From: Morchella semilibera
Lineage: Eukaryota > Ascomycota > Pezizomycetes > Pezizales > Morchellaceae
Reading direction: 5' to 3'
Length of the DNA: 64,000 nt
Assembly: GCA_009192285.1 (NCBI GenBank)
Contig: CM018605.1
Coordinates: forward strand, 520,767 to 584,766
Each line of letters opens with the position of its first letter. The stretch's first letter is position 1. Positions 36,271 through 46,635 of the stretch are shown here, in pieces. The position numbers and the translations under genes are program-made. Under the pieces are notes generated by a model. It worked only from the letters and a program-made list of their open reading frames with translations. It ran no database searches and was not told the origin of the DNA.

Positions 36271-38455
36271 GTGTTTGACGGTCGAAGAGCTGATGGATGG
36301 ATTTTTTTTTTAACGATTACTGACTTTATACGATCACTACGATGGGTTTTTTTTGTTTAATTCTGTGGGGTTTGGGACTTTTCTTTTGGTTTTTCCTTTG
36401 TTCTATATTACGGATAAATATCAGGGACGGGTGCAGATAGATATGTCTTTGGGTTTTATTCTGGTTGTTTTTTTCGGTTGGTTATTGGCAAAGCTTAGTA
36501 TTGCACCTGACGGGCTCTACTATTGTACTATTAGTTTACTTTTACATATGTTAGTTTTAGGATACGGATCATATCATGAATATAAAAAGCGTATATATAC
36601 ATCGATATAGCTTAGTGTATACCCAGGTCAAAAACGATCGGTCAATATCTATCAAGTTTCCCTCCTCCTCCTCCTCCTCCTCCTCCTCCTCCTCTTCCTT
36701 AATACCCTTAATCTTTTCATCCTCACTACCTCCATCATATTCCTCCTCTTGGATATAGTTTAACACGGTGACCAAATCCACAAACCTTACCTTCTTTACC
36801 GCACCCTTCGCCCTGCCCTTCCTTACACACGACTCCCTCTCAACCACCTCCGTCTCAGAGCTGCGCCTGCAATTACGCTGCGAATTCCAAAGCGTCTCGC
36901 TATCTCCTATATGCCTACTACCTGGTTCCGGCCCCGAGTCCGGCCTCGACACAACCTTACGGCCTCTAGGCAGCGGCAGTCTGTGCGGGGCGGGGTTTTC
37001 GGGGCATAGAGGAGGGTGGGTTCGGAGCTCGCAGGGCCCGCAGGAAATCGATGAAGAGCGATTTTAGAGCTTCCTGGAGGCTGGCTATATCTAGTCTGTC
37101 GGTGACGTCACTATCAGTGGATGCCCATGATGCGAGTGATCCGACGTGATGGTATATATATATGTTTGGTGTTTGGAATTAGTGGTGGTGCGTCTGAAGC
37201 GGAGGAGAAGTAGGAGAGGGGGGATACGGCTCTTGTACCATTGGATCTATACATCTAAGTACATGTATGTAGTAGTTGAGGTCGTTGGTTTCGGGGGCGC
37301 ACTAGGAGCTTTGAGGCTAGGTGGGTTGGCTACTCCTGGGTTCTGTAATATTCTACAGGCCGCGGGTTTACGTCACGTAGGCGGTTGTGAGGCGATATAT
37401 GTTTGGAGCTTTTTCCGATAGAATACATGTAGCTAGAGGGTAGGTCTCTAAAATCACGAATCCCCATTAATCACTTGACACCATTCCCATTTTTTGTAAC
37501 TATAATAAATTAATAACATTGAGCTGAGTACATGTAATTAAACTACATGGATTATTGTTTTTTCTCTCGCTCTGATAGCTTGAAACCTTGCTGGCTTATA
37601 GGGGAGTTTAGAGGCGTTGATAGTCGCTTCACCCAACATTCCAGGCCAAGAAATAGTCTCGAATGATCTTAGCATTTCATCGAACGACACTGGAGAGGTT
37701 TAAGCTTGTATAATAGAACATTTATAAGAATGAGATGAATTCGCTCTTCAACGCAGTACGAGCCCATAAAACCACGGTGTCCTCTTTCGACGGTTACCTC
37801 TATATAGCGTGTCCTCCAAAAATGGGCACCGCAACGACTCCCTTGCACTTGAGGGTAACCAGCGCTCCACCAATGGCTTAACGGTGGCTTTGGGCTCAGC
37901 TTACTATATTGGGGTTTGACACAATTTTCGAGAAAAAAAAAACATCCCAACGAGCCCCGAGGTGTATACTACATGTACCCACACACAATAACCGAGTGAT
38001 ATTTCATGAAGTAGATGCGATACAATGATATTTTTCGTAGTACTATTCTGCTTCCGTGGACATTAGTCTATCATAAAGGATAAGGTTTCCTGTCTAATCG
38101 ATGAGCTGAGGGTTTTAATACCCATGAAGTCTTAATTTGTAGACTTTTCTGCATTATGGAGTGATTTTGTAAGATTACAGACACATTGGTCAACTGGGTG
38201 CAGTAACTCAGCAGTTAATCATGTCGTATCGTATGGGATCTGTAGCGTAGTTGAGATCTTCTGGAGATAATCGATTTACGTTTTTCATAGTCTTCATGTA
38301 CACTGATCACTGATCGAAGATATAGAAATAGTAAGATAAAATAATTTAATATGCAGATCTTATTGACCATCAATTGAAAATATATCCTTGCCCATCCAGA
38401 AGCCGGGGCCTAAATCGACACCGAAACCCACCCGGGGGATTCTATACCCCGAGGC
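36271..38455. other. Intergenic with one uncertain acidic ORF
   Basis: 2.2 kb of mostly AT-rich sequence. 36569-36952 (-) is open for 127 codons with a poly-Glu run encoded by a CTC microsatellite (36661-36695). Upstream, on the same strand at about 36985-37100, a different frame reads SLQEALKSLFIDFLRALRAP, which looks protein-like. A small spliced gene could connect them, but I could not find junctions that join the frames. TACATGTA sites occur at 37262, 37424, 37529 and 37971. Confidence 0.35.
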
Positions 38456-39057
38456 TTAACCTGAAGTTTTAAGTACACTCCACTGCACAAGAAGAGAGTC
38501 ATTGTGTTCGAATGTAGTCCAGCCGTCAGCCTCCGATACTTCCCATTCTCCCCTAACCTCCTCCTCAGGCCCATCACCTGGTTTTGCCTGCGACCAATTA
38601 CTCTCCATTGGGTATTGTGAAAACCACAATTCTTAGGCACAACGCAGTGCTCACACATAGGGCATATCGATTTATGCACATCCTGTCCATAGTCAAAATT
38701 GCCCATGCCCCACCTTACTAGGACCTCCCTATCAAAAGCGACACAGTTGCGGGTTTTGCAGATTCCTTTAATCATAATTTTAGCATCATATCAAGAAATC
38801 CTATTTACTGACTGCTCACCTAAAAGATTTATGCCCGCTCTCAAAGTCCTCCATTCAGGCGCAGAGACGTGCCAAGGAAGTCTTATCTTATGTTCGGGCC
38901 TCAGTCCGTTGAAGATGATCCTTGGGGAAATATTTGATAGCGTGAGTGGACCACCAACACGTCTTACGTAGGGGTGATCCTTGCTGGCGAAGACGGCATT
39001 GTTTTCATCTTCCGAGTCCTTCATGCCGCTTGACAGATCCTCCTTATTGTTGGTCAT
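38456..39057 (-). pseudogene. Protein with a CxxC / CPMC / CGF cysteine module, frameshifted
   Basis: Two exons on the minus strand: 39057-38820 (start ATG) and from 38765 down; the 54-nt intron 38766-38819 joins GINLLG and ICKTRNCVAF in frame. Then come WGMGNFDYGQ, KSICPMCEHCVVPKNCGF and NTQWRVI. At about 38593-38600 one base is missing: the expected continuation EEEVRGEWEVSEADGWTTF and LLVQWSVLK is in another frame, ending at TAA 38456-38458, while the original frame runs to 38410. I recall this order (GxNLxGxCxxxxCxA, FDxGxD, CPMC, CGF, WR, then GEW and a final W-x-x-L) as a module in proteins of fungi and amoebae, sometimes next to ubiquitin-like domains. The four cysteines suggest zinc binding. 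Function is unknown. Either an assembly indel or a young pseudogene. Confidence 0.6.
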
Positions 39058-39757
39058 TTTTCCTGGTGTGTCTGAGGGTAAGACTGTTTAATTGAAGTCA
39101 GAAAGCGAAGATAAAATTCAAAGACTTCAAACTTTAACTATACCTTAATCAAAGTCAATTTAATGGTGTATTGAACGATGAGACTGATTTAGCTAAATGC
39201 TCTGACTATGTTATTCATGGTGGAGGGTGTCATGTATTAAATAGAGAAAAGTTAGTACTAGATGCAGGTTATCTAGTCAAGATCGAACTTTGAAGAATAT
39301 CTTTTGCTATGCATGTAGTTACAACAACAATAATCTCTGTGATAACACTATAGCGGGATAGTAGCCCTATATAAGATTTCGTGAAGATTCGAATTGACTT
39401 CTTTGTTCAGTGCGTCAGAGCAGATATATTCCTTGTACGAATTATCTCTGACATTTTGATCCAAAGATTGATCCAAAGATCAAAGGCTTCTTTCGAAATA
39501 GAGAATAGAGAGTTCTCTTTGAGCGGCTAAATTACCCCAACCAAAGTCTTGTCATCGACCATCAAGTTCTTATATACATATACCATGCTGTACTGAGTTA
39601 TTGTTCTTAAAAGCTTAACCTACTGTTTGAGCCCATAGGAGAAGCTATTGAATATCATTAGGGCTCAATAATCCATGTAAAGGTAGCTTGCCTGCTTAAA
39701 CTCAACCAGTTTGTACCTTTGATATACTGCGTGTAGTGTATATGCACATGCCCCATT

Positions 39758-40084
39758 CTAGACATCGCCGACAAGAGACCAGAAACACCCCTCTCCGCTC
39801 TCCGCATCAAAGCTTTTAGAGAGAATCCATTTCCAATGGATGGGGCTCGGCGGCATTGTCTGGTTATTCATGATAGCAAGTATTTTTATCCTGTTCATAG
39901 CTGTGATTGTAGGGATTAAAGACGCCGTCTGACGGATTGTAGGGTCTCCTGATCCCACCCCGTATCTTCGCACGGAGACATCGAGAAGCTGGGAGCTGTA
40001 TTCTATGTCAGGAAGTGTGGGAAACCACCTCGACGCTTTCCCGTGCCAATCTGGACACTTTGATAGCAAAGCCTCTTCGCGCAC
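39758..40084 (-). CDS. Possible 3' exon of an unrecognised gene
   Basis: About 108 open codons without an ATG at the start; the frame follows a TATTCCAG acceptor-like site at about 40090. The composition is protein-like: LLSKCPDWHGKASRWFP, DIEYSSQLLDVSVRRYG and SGDPTIRQ, then a TAG stop at 39758. An upstream exon would overlap the PRP46 5' region on the opposite strand, which makes the model doubtful. No family recognised. Confidence 0.3.
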   Translation of the reverse strand: MREEALLSKCPDWHGKASRWFPTLPDIEYSSQLLDVSVRRYGVGSGDPTIRQTASLIPTITAMNRIKILAIMNNQTMPPSPIHWKWILSKSFDAESGEGCFWSLVGDV

Positions 40085-40103
40085 GTTCTGGAATATCTAC
40101 AAA

Positions 40104-40116
40104 TAACCCTAGCCCT
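40104..40116. promoter_or_regulatory. Telomere-like box upstream of PRP46
   Basis: TAACCCTAGCCCT about 115 bp before the PRP46 ATG. Similar boxes precede USB1 and the PHD gene. AACCCTAA-type boxes are bound by Tbf1/Rap1-like factors in other fungi; use here is inferred. Confidence 0.4.
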
Positions 40117-40230
40117 GCAATGTGACATACTAACCATATTCGTACTAGTGTAAAATTCAGTGTCGCTATTCACTTCACCACCAAAGGCGCGAAGTGTCGA
40201 ACAAACCCCGGCTTCACGAACATTCCAAAG

Positions 40231-41980
40231 ATGGCGTCACCAACAGCATTACCTCCGACCTCACTCGAAACACAACATTCACTTCCCCCTGCAGAGGTCA
40301 GTTTCCCCTTCAGCTTTATATTCTCTTCGATGGATGAGAAATTGTTCTGCTGACAGGCTACATAGGTTCTTGTCCGAGACTCAGCCAAAAGAACACGCGA
40401 GCTCTTTTCTGGAGATTTCGGAAATGCGTTCCTTCTCGATGACGAATCAAGGTAACTATCGCCCTGCCTCAATCTAGCTTTACCCTGCCTCATACCGAGT
40501 TATAGACCCCTGACACAATCTCCACAGTCGCAAGTCCTTCGTCACAAACAAAATCCGCACTGAATATGACGATCTCCGCGAGCTCCCCCCGTCACTGGCG
40601 GCCAAACAAGCGGCTGCTGCCAGCGCTGCGAAACGCAAGAAGCTCGGTCCCGGCTCATCGAAGCCCCTCGCCACAGAGGAGGATGGCGCCGATGCATCAA
40701 CAATGAAGATGATTGAAGGGATCCCCTCCTCCTCAGGGGCAGGCGGACCCGCTACAACTGCACTCACAATCCGCGGGAAAGCGCCGGTGCCAGGCTTTGG
40801 CGGCGCTGGTGCTAATGCTCAGAAGAACCTCCCTGGGTCAAGCTTGGTGAGACACAACGTTGTGCAACAGGTGAAGCCTGTTTGGCACGCGCCGTGGAAG
40901 CTCATGCGTGTTATTGCCGGTCATCTAGGATGGGTTCGCGCATTGGCCGTGGAGCCGAACAATCAGTGGTTCTGTACGGGTGCTGGGGACCGTACGGTAA
41001 AGATATGGGATCTGGCGACTGGATCGTTGAGGTTGACCCTGACCGGTCATATATCCACTGTTCGAGGACTGGCGGTATCACCGAGACATCCATATCTGTT
41101 CTCGTGTGGTGAGGATAAGATGGTCAAGTGTTGGGATCTAGAAAGCAATCGTGTTATCCGTCATTACCACGGGCACTTGTCAGGTGTATACTCTCTAGCA
41201 CTTCATCCAACGCTGGATGTCCTGGTTACTTCAGGTCGTGATGGTGTGGCACGAGTATGGGATATGAGAACCCGCACAAATGTCATGGTCCTTTCAGGAC
41301 ACCAGGGAACTGTATCATCAGTTGTCACACAGGAGGCGGACCCTCAGGTAATCACCGGCTCCATGGACTCTACTGTCCGTTTATGGGATTTGGCGGCCGG
41401 GAAAACTATGGCAGTCCTCACCCACCACAAAAAGTCTGTCCGAACGATCACGACACATCCCAAGGAGTTCACATTCGCTTCGGGTAGTGCCGATAACATC
41501 AAGCAGTGGAAGTGCCCAGAGGGAGCGTTCATGCAGAACTTTGAGGGTTTTGGAGGAATCGTTAACACGCTGAGCGTCAATGAAGACGATGTGTTATTCT
41601 CAGGATGTATATGGCCCCACACCTCCCTTGTTTACTGCCGAAAGCTCACATGTTACTAGCGGATAATGGTGAAATGTGCTTCTTCGACTGGAAATCCGGA
41701 CACCGCTACCAAAAGATGGACACCACTGCGCAGCCAGGTTCCTTGGAGGCAGAACAAGGCGTATTCTGCAGCACTTTCGACAAGACCGGGTTAAGATTGA
41801 TTACGGGTGAAGCTGACAAAACCAGTATGTCTCATCTCTCCCTCTCCGCCCCGGCGTGTAGCTGGTTGATGCTAACATTAGCTGTGTTTTCTAGTCAAAG
41901 TATGGAAACAAGACGAAAAGGCCACGGAGGAGACACACCCGCTGGACTGGAAACCAACGCTGCAGAGACGGCGGTACTGA
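40231..41980 (+). CDS. PRP46: Pre-mRNA splicing factor Prp46 (PLRG1), WD40 protein of the Prp19 complex
   Basis: WD40 component of the Prp19/NTC complex that activates the spliceosome. Exons 40231-40296, 40366-40451, 40528-41606, 41660-41824 and 41895-41980 (stop TGA), 493 residues. Introns are 69, 76, 53 and 70 nt, and each restores frame. The N-terminus has [20 protein letters not shown], as in the family. Next comes [17 protein letters not shown] and a Gly/Ala-rich linker. Seven WD repeats start near residue 185 ([19 protein letters not shown]), including [34 protein letters not shown] and the diverged DNIKQWKC. The tail [20 protein letters not shown] is the conserved family end. A telomere-like box lies about 115 bp upstream. 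Confidence 0.93.
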
Positions 41981-42803
41981 TTCTGTGTTTTCTTTTTTCT
42001 TTTTCTTGTCTTGTTGCGAAATGCTTGGATATCTGGGCTCTTAGATGGCTCTTGGAGAGGGCGTGATGTTTTCGTACATTCCTCGCTTGTATTTTTAAAA
42101 AAGATTGTGTTTCTGTTTGCTTGTTTTTTGTGTTTCCGCTCATGATATTAGGCGGTTAAGTAATGAAACGAATTGGGCATTTGAGTGGAAAGAAAGAGAG
42201 TTAGTCCAGTGGGTGGGTGGGGGGGGGGGGGGGGTTCTCCCGTGGGTTTGTTATATACAATCGTCGAAGCTCACTGAGGCAGTTGGCGGTGGGTCGAATA
42301 GACTGTCGTCGCAGTCATTTGAGCGAAGGGCCGAACCGAGTACCCGTATTCCCACAAACATACCCCGCTGCCGATCGTGCCGTGTCGTGTACACAATGCG
42401 GTGCTCAAGTGGTGTTGAGGAGGTCCGAGTGATCCCGCATGATGGGCGGCCCCGAGTTTGGGGTTGATTGATACATACATTTACATGTATGTACTTCATA
42501 CATTCCCGAGTTTGGGGTAGGAAGGAGGTATGTAGATGATGGCCTGGATGAACAACAGGGACATGCATGGTGCGAGGCTCATGTAGACACTCTTATGGGG
42601 TGCTGTGGTTACAAAATCTCGAGTTATTCGGGGGGTTGCCAAGGCCACTGCTAAACTACATTTAGTAAAAGAGAGCTGATTTCTTGAAGATCGCTTCCTC
42701 TAATGGTGAAGATCGCTTCCTGGAGATTGTCTTGGCAAACCCTCGTTTGCAGTGCACAGACGCACATAAAAGTGGGTTGCAAACATATAAAAGACTATAT
42801 TAC

Positions 42804-42884
42804 GGGGATATGGTTTAGGGGTATAACATCTCATTTGCATGTGAAGCTTTGAGAAGGTCCGGGGTTCGATTCCCCGTGTCTCCA
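42804..42884 (+). tRNA. tRNA-Ala (anticodon UGC) with a 9-nt intron
   Basis: 81 bp folding as a cloverleaf. The acceptor stem GGGGATA pairs with TGTCTCC (discriminator A at 42884) and contains the G3-U70 wobble that specifies alanine. The anticodon stem TCTCA/TGAGA encloses a 16-nt loop. Placing TGC at 34-36 after T33 and cutting after A37 leaves a canonical-position intron TGTGAAGCT and a normal 7-nt loop. The T arm CGGGG-TTCGATT-CCCCG gives a perfect B box GGTTCGATTCC. A TATAAAAG lies about 20 bp upstream and TTTTT (42890-42894) follows as Pol III terminator. The mature length of 72 nt is normal. The D arm is short (GTT/AAC) but acceptable. Confidence 0.88.
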
Positions 42885-42889
42885 GTTAC

Positions 42890-42894
42890 TTTTT
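42890..42894 (+). terminator. Pol III terminator of tRNA-Ala
   Basis: T5 run six bases after the tRNA 3' end. Confidence 0.7.
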
Positions 42895-43377
42895 GAGTAT
42901 TTTATCTTTGACTAGTCTTGTCCCCGAGATGTTGTTGGAGTTTGGCCTTACAGTGCGATCCCCGTATAACTCTGCACCAAAATATTCTCACATGTTACAT
43001 GTATCCTTATAGCGTGATCACTGTATGTGTCCTGGGTTTGACTTTTTGTGTAGTTCGAGATCCAGCAGTGGTCCTCTAGGTGTTAGGTAATCACTCTGTA
43101 ATCTCATCTACATAAAACTAAGGGGGAGTTAGGATTAATAGGTATCATTTGGCGCAGTGTCGGGATACATGATGACAGTAAGTCAGTGCTGTCTAGAGTA
43201 TCATCGGCAAAATACACATACATATATGGCAAGTTCTTGGTGGAACTTGGAGCTTGCTAGTTCACCACCAACATTGCGCATGCCACTAAACCGTTATGGG
43301 AATAGGAAACGTGGGAAATGGTTTACACTATTATCCACTAACCAATCCGGGGATAGGAAACGGGGGAAATGGTTTAG

Positions 43378-43397
43378 ATACCCCTAAACCATATCCC
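43378..43397 (-). repeat. Inverted 20-bp copy of the tRNA-Ala 5' region
   Basis: The reverse complement of GGGATATGGTTTAGGGGTAT (tRNA bases 2-21, at 42805-42824) occurs exactly at 43378-43397, 553 bp downstream. It could be a fragment left by tRNA duplication or by a tRNA-derived element. Confidence 0.7.
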
Positions 43398-43453
43398 TAC
43401 ATACATGTATACTATGATATGTCTAGGGGAAATTTTTGTTTTAATTTTGTGTT

Positions 43454-43609
43454 CGCCATTTAGGTCATCACTAGACCAATCTCAACTTTCTATGTGGGTT
43501 CTTGGATTCAGAGTTACCCACCAAGTGAGTCCACCTACCAGTGTGAGGAGGTCCTGTGGTGTTTTTGCTCTTGACAAGTATATCGGACGTGGAGTGTCCA
43601 CCTTATGGT
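43454..43609 (+). repeat. Repeat C, copy 2 (continuous)
   Basis: 156 bp matching the two separated parts at 28845-28957 and 29279-29306. In this copy TTTTTGCTCTTGACAAGTAT is followed directly by ATCGGACGTGGAGTGTCCACC, showing the uninterrupted arrangement. Confidence 0.7.
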
Positions 43610-43872
43610 AGGTTTTTGGGTTCAGCGTTTTGGCTCCCCGCGGAAGAGGGACTAGTAGAGATGTCCTCCGATTATTTAATTTATCCCGAGCGACGGCTGC
43701 TCGGTGGCCCACTCCGAAGTCTCCTGTGATTTCAGTTTTCTCTAGGTCCGCTGGTCCAGCACAGCGGGAAAGTATAAAAATATCTCATTAAAAAAGTAGA
43801 AATAGCTAGTAGAGCCGTTCAGGAAATCCACAAACCCCCCTCCCCCCAAAAGCCGCATGCATATATGAATTA

Positions 43873-44952
43873 TCAATCAAGCCAGTACCTCAAAGCCAAG
43901 CTCCGGGGCCATAAACTATGCCTACCGCCGCAGCTATGTGTACGGATATCGTCAGAAAAAATACGGTGAAAGATCCCTTGGTTAATTTTAAAGAAATAGC
44001 CTGACGGGCGTACACCAAGTTCATCATATATTCTGTTGGTAGCCCCATTCTCAATGAGTATGCGCTTTATCGAGTTGCGTCTATACATGTATACAATATG
44101 CAACGCAGTGCACCCCATCATATCAACTGCATTGACATTGGCCCCGTGATCGCAAAGAAGAGTGACTAGATCCCTTCGTTCATCAAATGTTGCAAAGTGC
44201 AGCGGCGTCCATCCTAGAACATGCGTTTTCGCATTTTTATCTATGCCATGCGTATCCAACAACATCTTCATCATCTCCGCATTGCCATCTTTTGTAGCAT
44301 AATGCAACGGGGTATAGCCGTCGACATCCCTTTCGTTGGGTTTGACTCCAGCCTCCAAGAGCAATCGAACCATACTACAAGAATGGCGCATGATGGCGTC
44401 GAACAGTAACCCTCCACCATTTGGGTTAACAAGACGAAGGTAATGCTTGACATCGTCTTCATTGAGGCTGCACACAGACACTATAAGACGAGCATTGAAA
44501 CCCTCCGGACCCAGAAAATGTTTAAGGTGAAGATAAAACGACCTGCAGGTAAGGGCTAGGTTCAGCGTTGCCACCATCTCGGCTCTGTCGGCGATCATGA
44601 GAAATATCTCCAACGGCAAAGAGCCAAGTAAGTCGGGCTTGGGCAAAGCCGGCTGCTCGTCACCACCGCTAGGACCCTCAGATGAGGGCCCCAGAGGACT
44701 GCCCGATACCGAGCATTTCCCCCAGAGGGACTCGAATGGTGGCTTGTGAGAAGCCGATTGCTCATCATGTTTTCTACGACGTATAGTTGGGAGCCCCGGT
44801 AGCTTTTCGGGTGTCACAAAGGGATGGATAGAGTGGTGTAGCCGATACGTCGTAGCGCTAACGACATCAAAGCGGTCCAGATGTCGCTGCCAATCTCTGC
44901 AAGCAGTTTTAATCACATCGTTTGTAGGTCCGGTAAGAACACGTTTTGGCAT
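43873..44952 (-). CDS. F-box-like / ankyrin-repeat protein
   Basis: Single-exon ORF of 359 residues starting MPKRVLTG. After a basic N-terminal half with low-complexity Ser/Pro/Gly, an F-box-like helix set appears at about residues 107-150 (LLGSLPLEIFLMIADR, then LNLALTCRSFYLHLKHFL). Ankyrin repeats follow from about 175 to 320: GGGLLFDAIMRHSCSMVRLL, DGYTPLHYATKDGNAEMMKM, GWTPLHFATFDERRDLVTLL and MGCTALHIVYMYRR, each with the TPLHxA/TALHxx core. Such F-box-ankyrin proteins are numerous in fungi and are presumed substrate adaptors for SCF ubiquitin ligases; the partner is unknown. A TACATGTA octamer lies within the coding sequence near 44087, an exception to its otherwise intergenic occurrence. 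Confidence 0.8.
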   Translation of the reverse strand: MPKRVLTGPTNDVIKTACRDWQRHLDRFDVVSATTYRLHHSIHPFVTPEKLPGLPTIRRRKHDEQSASHKPPFESLWGKCSVSGSPLGPSSEGPSGGDEQPALPKPDLLGSLPLEIFLMIADRAEMVATLNLALTCRSFYLHLKHFLGPEGFNARLIVSVCSLNEDDVKHYLRLVNPNGGGLLFDAIMRHSCSMVRLLLEAGVKPNERDVDGYTPLHYATKDGNAEMMKMLLDTHGIDKNAKTHVLGWTPLHFATFDERRDLVTLLCDHGANVNAVDMMGCTALHIVYMYRRNSIKRILIENGATNRIYDELGVRPSGYFFKINQGIFHRIFSDDIRTHSCGGRHSLWPRSLALRYWLD

Positions 44953-46635
44953 CTCGTTGAATAAATGCCGTTGAGCGGTGTTTGTGGTGAGTGTTTGTAG
45001 TGGTGTTGAGTGATTTTGGGGGTGTTTGTGATGGGGTGAGTGATTGTGGGGAGGGCGGGGATTATTATACCATCAGCACGGACCAATTACGTATGGTGAT
45101 CGTCTTAATTGTAGAAATCCCTCCAGCCAATAAGAAAATTTGAAAACAGGCGCCAAGTCAATATGAGTCTTTGCTCGGTAATAGACATATCTAACAAACA
45201 CTAGGCAATAGGCGTTTGGGATACAAACGAAATGATCGATAACCATCTCTACGTACCAGCGGAACGTTTATCGAAGTATGATATCCCCAGCTGAGAAGAC
45301 TAGGTGGGCTCTCGACCTACTGACGAAGCAGAAGAATGTCTGTTAGTCGTTTAGAGAGACCAAACACAGTGTACGGACCGGTATATAGGGGGAGTTAAGG
45401 TAGCGGGAAGAAGCAAACCTGTAGAAAACTGGCATGGAAAAAATCCCAACGGCGAACGGGAAGAGGAGTAACAGAGAGTGTAGAGGATAGGTATACATGA
45501 GACGGGCCAATTCATTAGATTGGCTCAAGTCAGCCTGAAGGCTAGAGCCCAGAGCACCTACGAGACGAGCCTGACCAATAGCAAGCCCATTTCTAATGAA
45601 TTCTCTTGGGCCTGCCATGAACAAGTAATTACAATCATTGTTATAAGTATTCACCCACCCCAATCAAAAATCTCACCAAGCCTCCCTTTCCACAGCGCGA
45701 AAACATCCACATCCCCGCTCTGTTGCCCTAAATATTAGTCGCTTTAGTGTGATTCTCCCAATAGAGCATTCTTGCTGAAAAATGGATCCACTTTCCATCA
45801 TAGAATATCACTCAGATATGAAGGCTCGAACAGGCGAACACGCCTGGCTCATGAAAACGAGTTTAGTATGTATGTGTCTATATCAGAGGAGATAAGATAA
45901 GCTCATATATGCATGCCCACAGCTATTCCTGCCGCGAACAGGCTCGGGGGAGACACTAAACAATTCCCCTCTGCAGAGAGGGCCGGTTTTTATTTTATCT
46001 AGCCTACCTTACAGACTAAGCTTGACGGGCAAGTGATCTATCCACAGAAAGATTAATAGACCCAATCAAAAAACAGCAAGGTACGTGAGCAACGAGAAAA
46101 ACACCACAGAGCAGCTAAGAACCCCAGCCGATAGCCATATAGCTACATGCCCAAATGTAGCCAACAATGATGAATAGCAGTAGTTGATTGTTTATTCTGA
46201 CGAGGGGAATGTGAGAGAAGAGAGGGTGTTGGTTGGAAGAAACAAAAGCCCACGCCCCGCTACTAAACACCGACGCCAGATTGCATCACGCGAGATCACT
46301 CGCTGTAGTGCCTAACCCTAGCCCTGACCAACACATTGTTCACCTAGACTCACCCGGGCGGTTCACGTAATAGCAAGATCTACAAATGTAACCAGCTTCT
46401 ATACCCCTTCTCAATTAATCAAGATTGACTGTCCTGGTGGGGTTCTGGTGAGTGGGCACAAACACCACACTTCAATAAAGAAAAGAAAGGAAAAAAAAAT
46501 TAAAATTAAAATCACGCCTCAACCATTCAAAGATTGCATTCACTATTAAACCCTGGGCGAAAAGAAAAGAAAAAGGTAGAAGGCTAAAGTTAAAAATACA
46601 CTGTTATTCCCCCCGAAACAAATCGCCCATACCAA
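44953..46635. other. Intergenic; one small membrane-type ORF and a telomere-like box
   Basis: 1.7 kb between the F-box/ankyrin gene and the PHD gene. It includes a 91-codon ORF (45343-45618), ATAGAATATCACTC near 45800, and CCTAACCCTAGCCCT at 46311-46325. A/T-rich tracts near 46490-46520 lie 3' of the PHD gene. Confidence 0.5.
45343..45618 (-). CDS. Possible small hydrophobic protein
   Basis: 91-codon ORF starting MAGPREFIRNGL. It has an amphipathic N-terminal half and one hydrophobic stretch LHSLLLLFPFAVGIFSMPVF at about residues 48-67, then a basic tail. An in-frame ATG lies further upstream at 45663, but those bases look like leader or intron sequence. It resembles in style small mitochondrial inner-membrane proteins, but I recognise no family. 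The last part (after MPVFYR) may be intron read-through, since CTACAG lies there. Confidence 0.35.
   Translation of the reverse strand: MAGPREFIRNGLAIGQARLVGALGSSLQADLSQSNELARLMYTYPLHSLLLLFPFAVGIFSMPVFYRFASSRYLNSPYIPVRTLCLVSLND

Larger units (their letters stand above)
41981..43872. other. Intergenic around the tRNA gene
   Basis: Apart from the tRNA and repeat C copy 2, this stretch holds a G18-19 run near 42217-42235, a direct duplication of GAAGATCGCTTCCT at about 42690-42722, two near-identical AGGAAACG..GGGAAATGGTTTA units at about 43302-43377 and a hairpin ATGGTTTAG-ATACCC-CTAAACCAT at about 43369-43392. No protein gene is supported. Confidence 0.55.

Noticed and set aside
36353-36610. 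85-codon hydrophobic ORF after the Pal1 gene
   Set aside because: No ATG at its start; lies in the T-rich 3' region of the preceding gene.
40170-40493. Antisense ORF over the PRP46 5' exons
   Set aside because: It runs through introns of the well-supported PRP46 gene and shows no domain.
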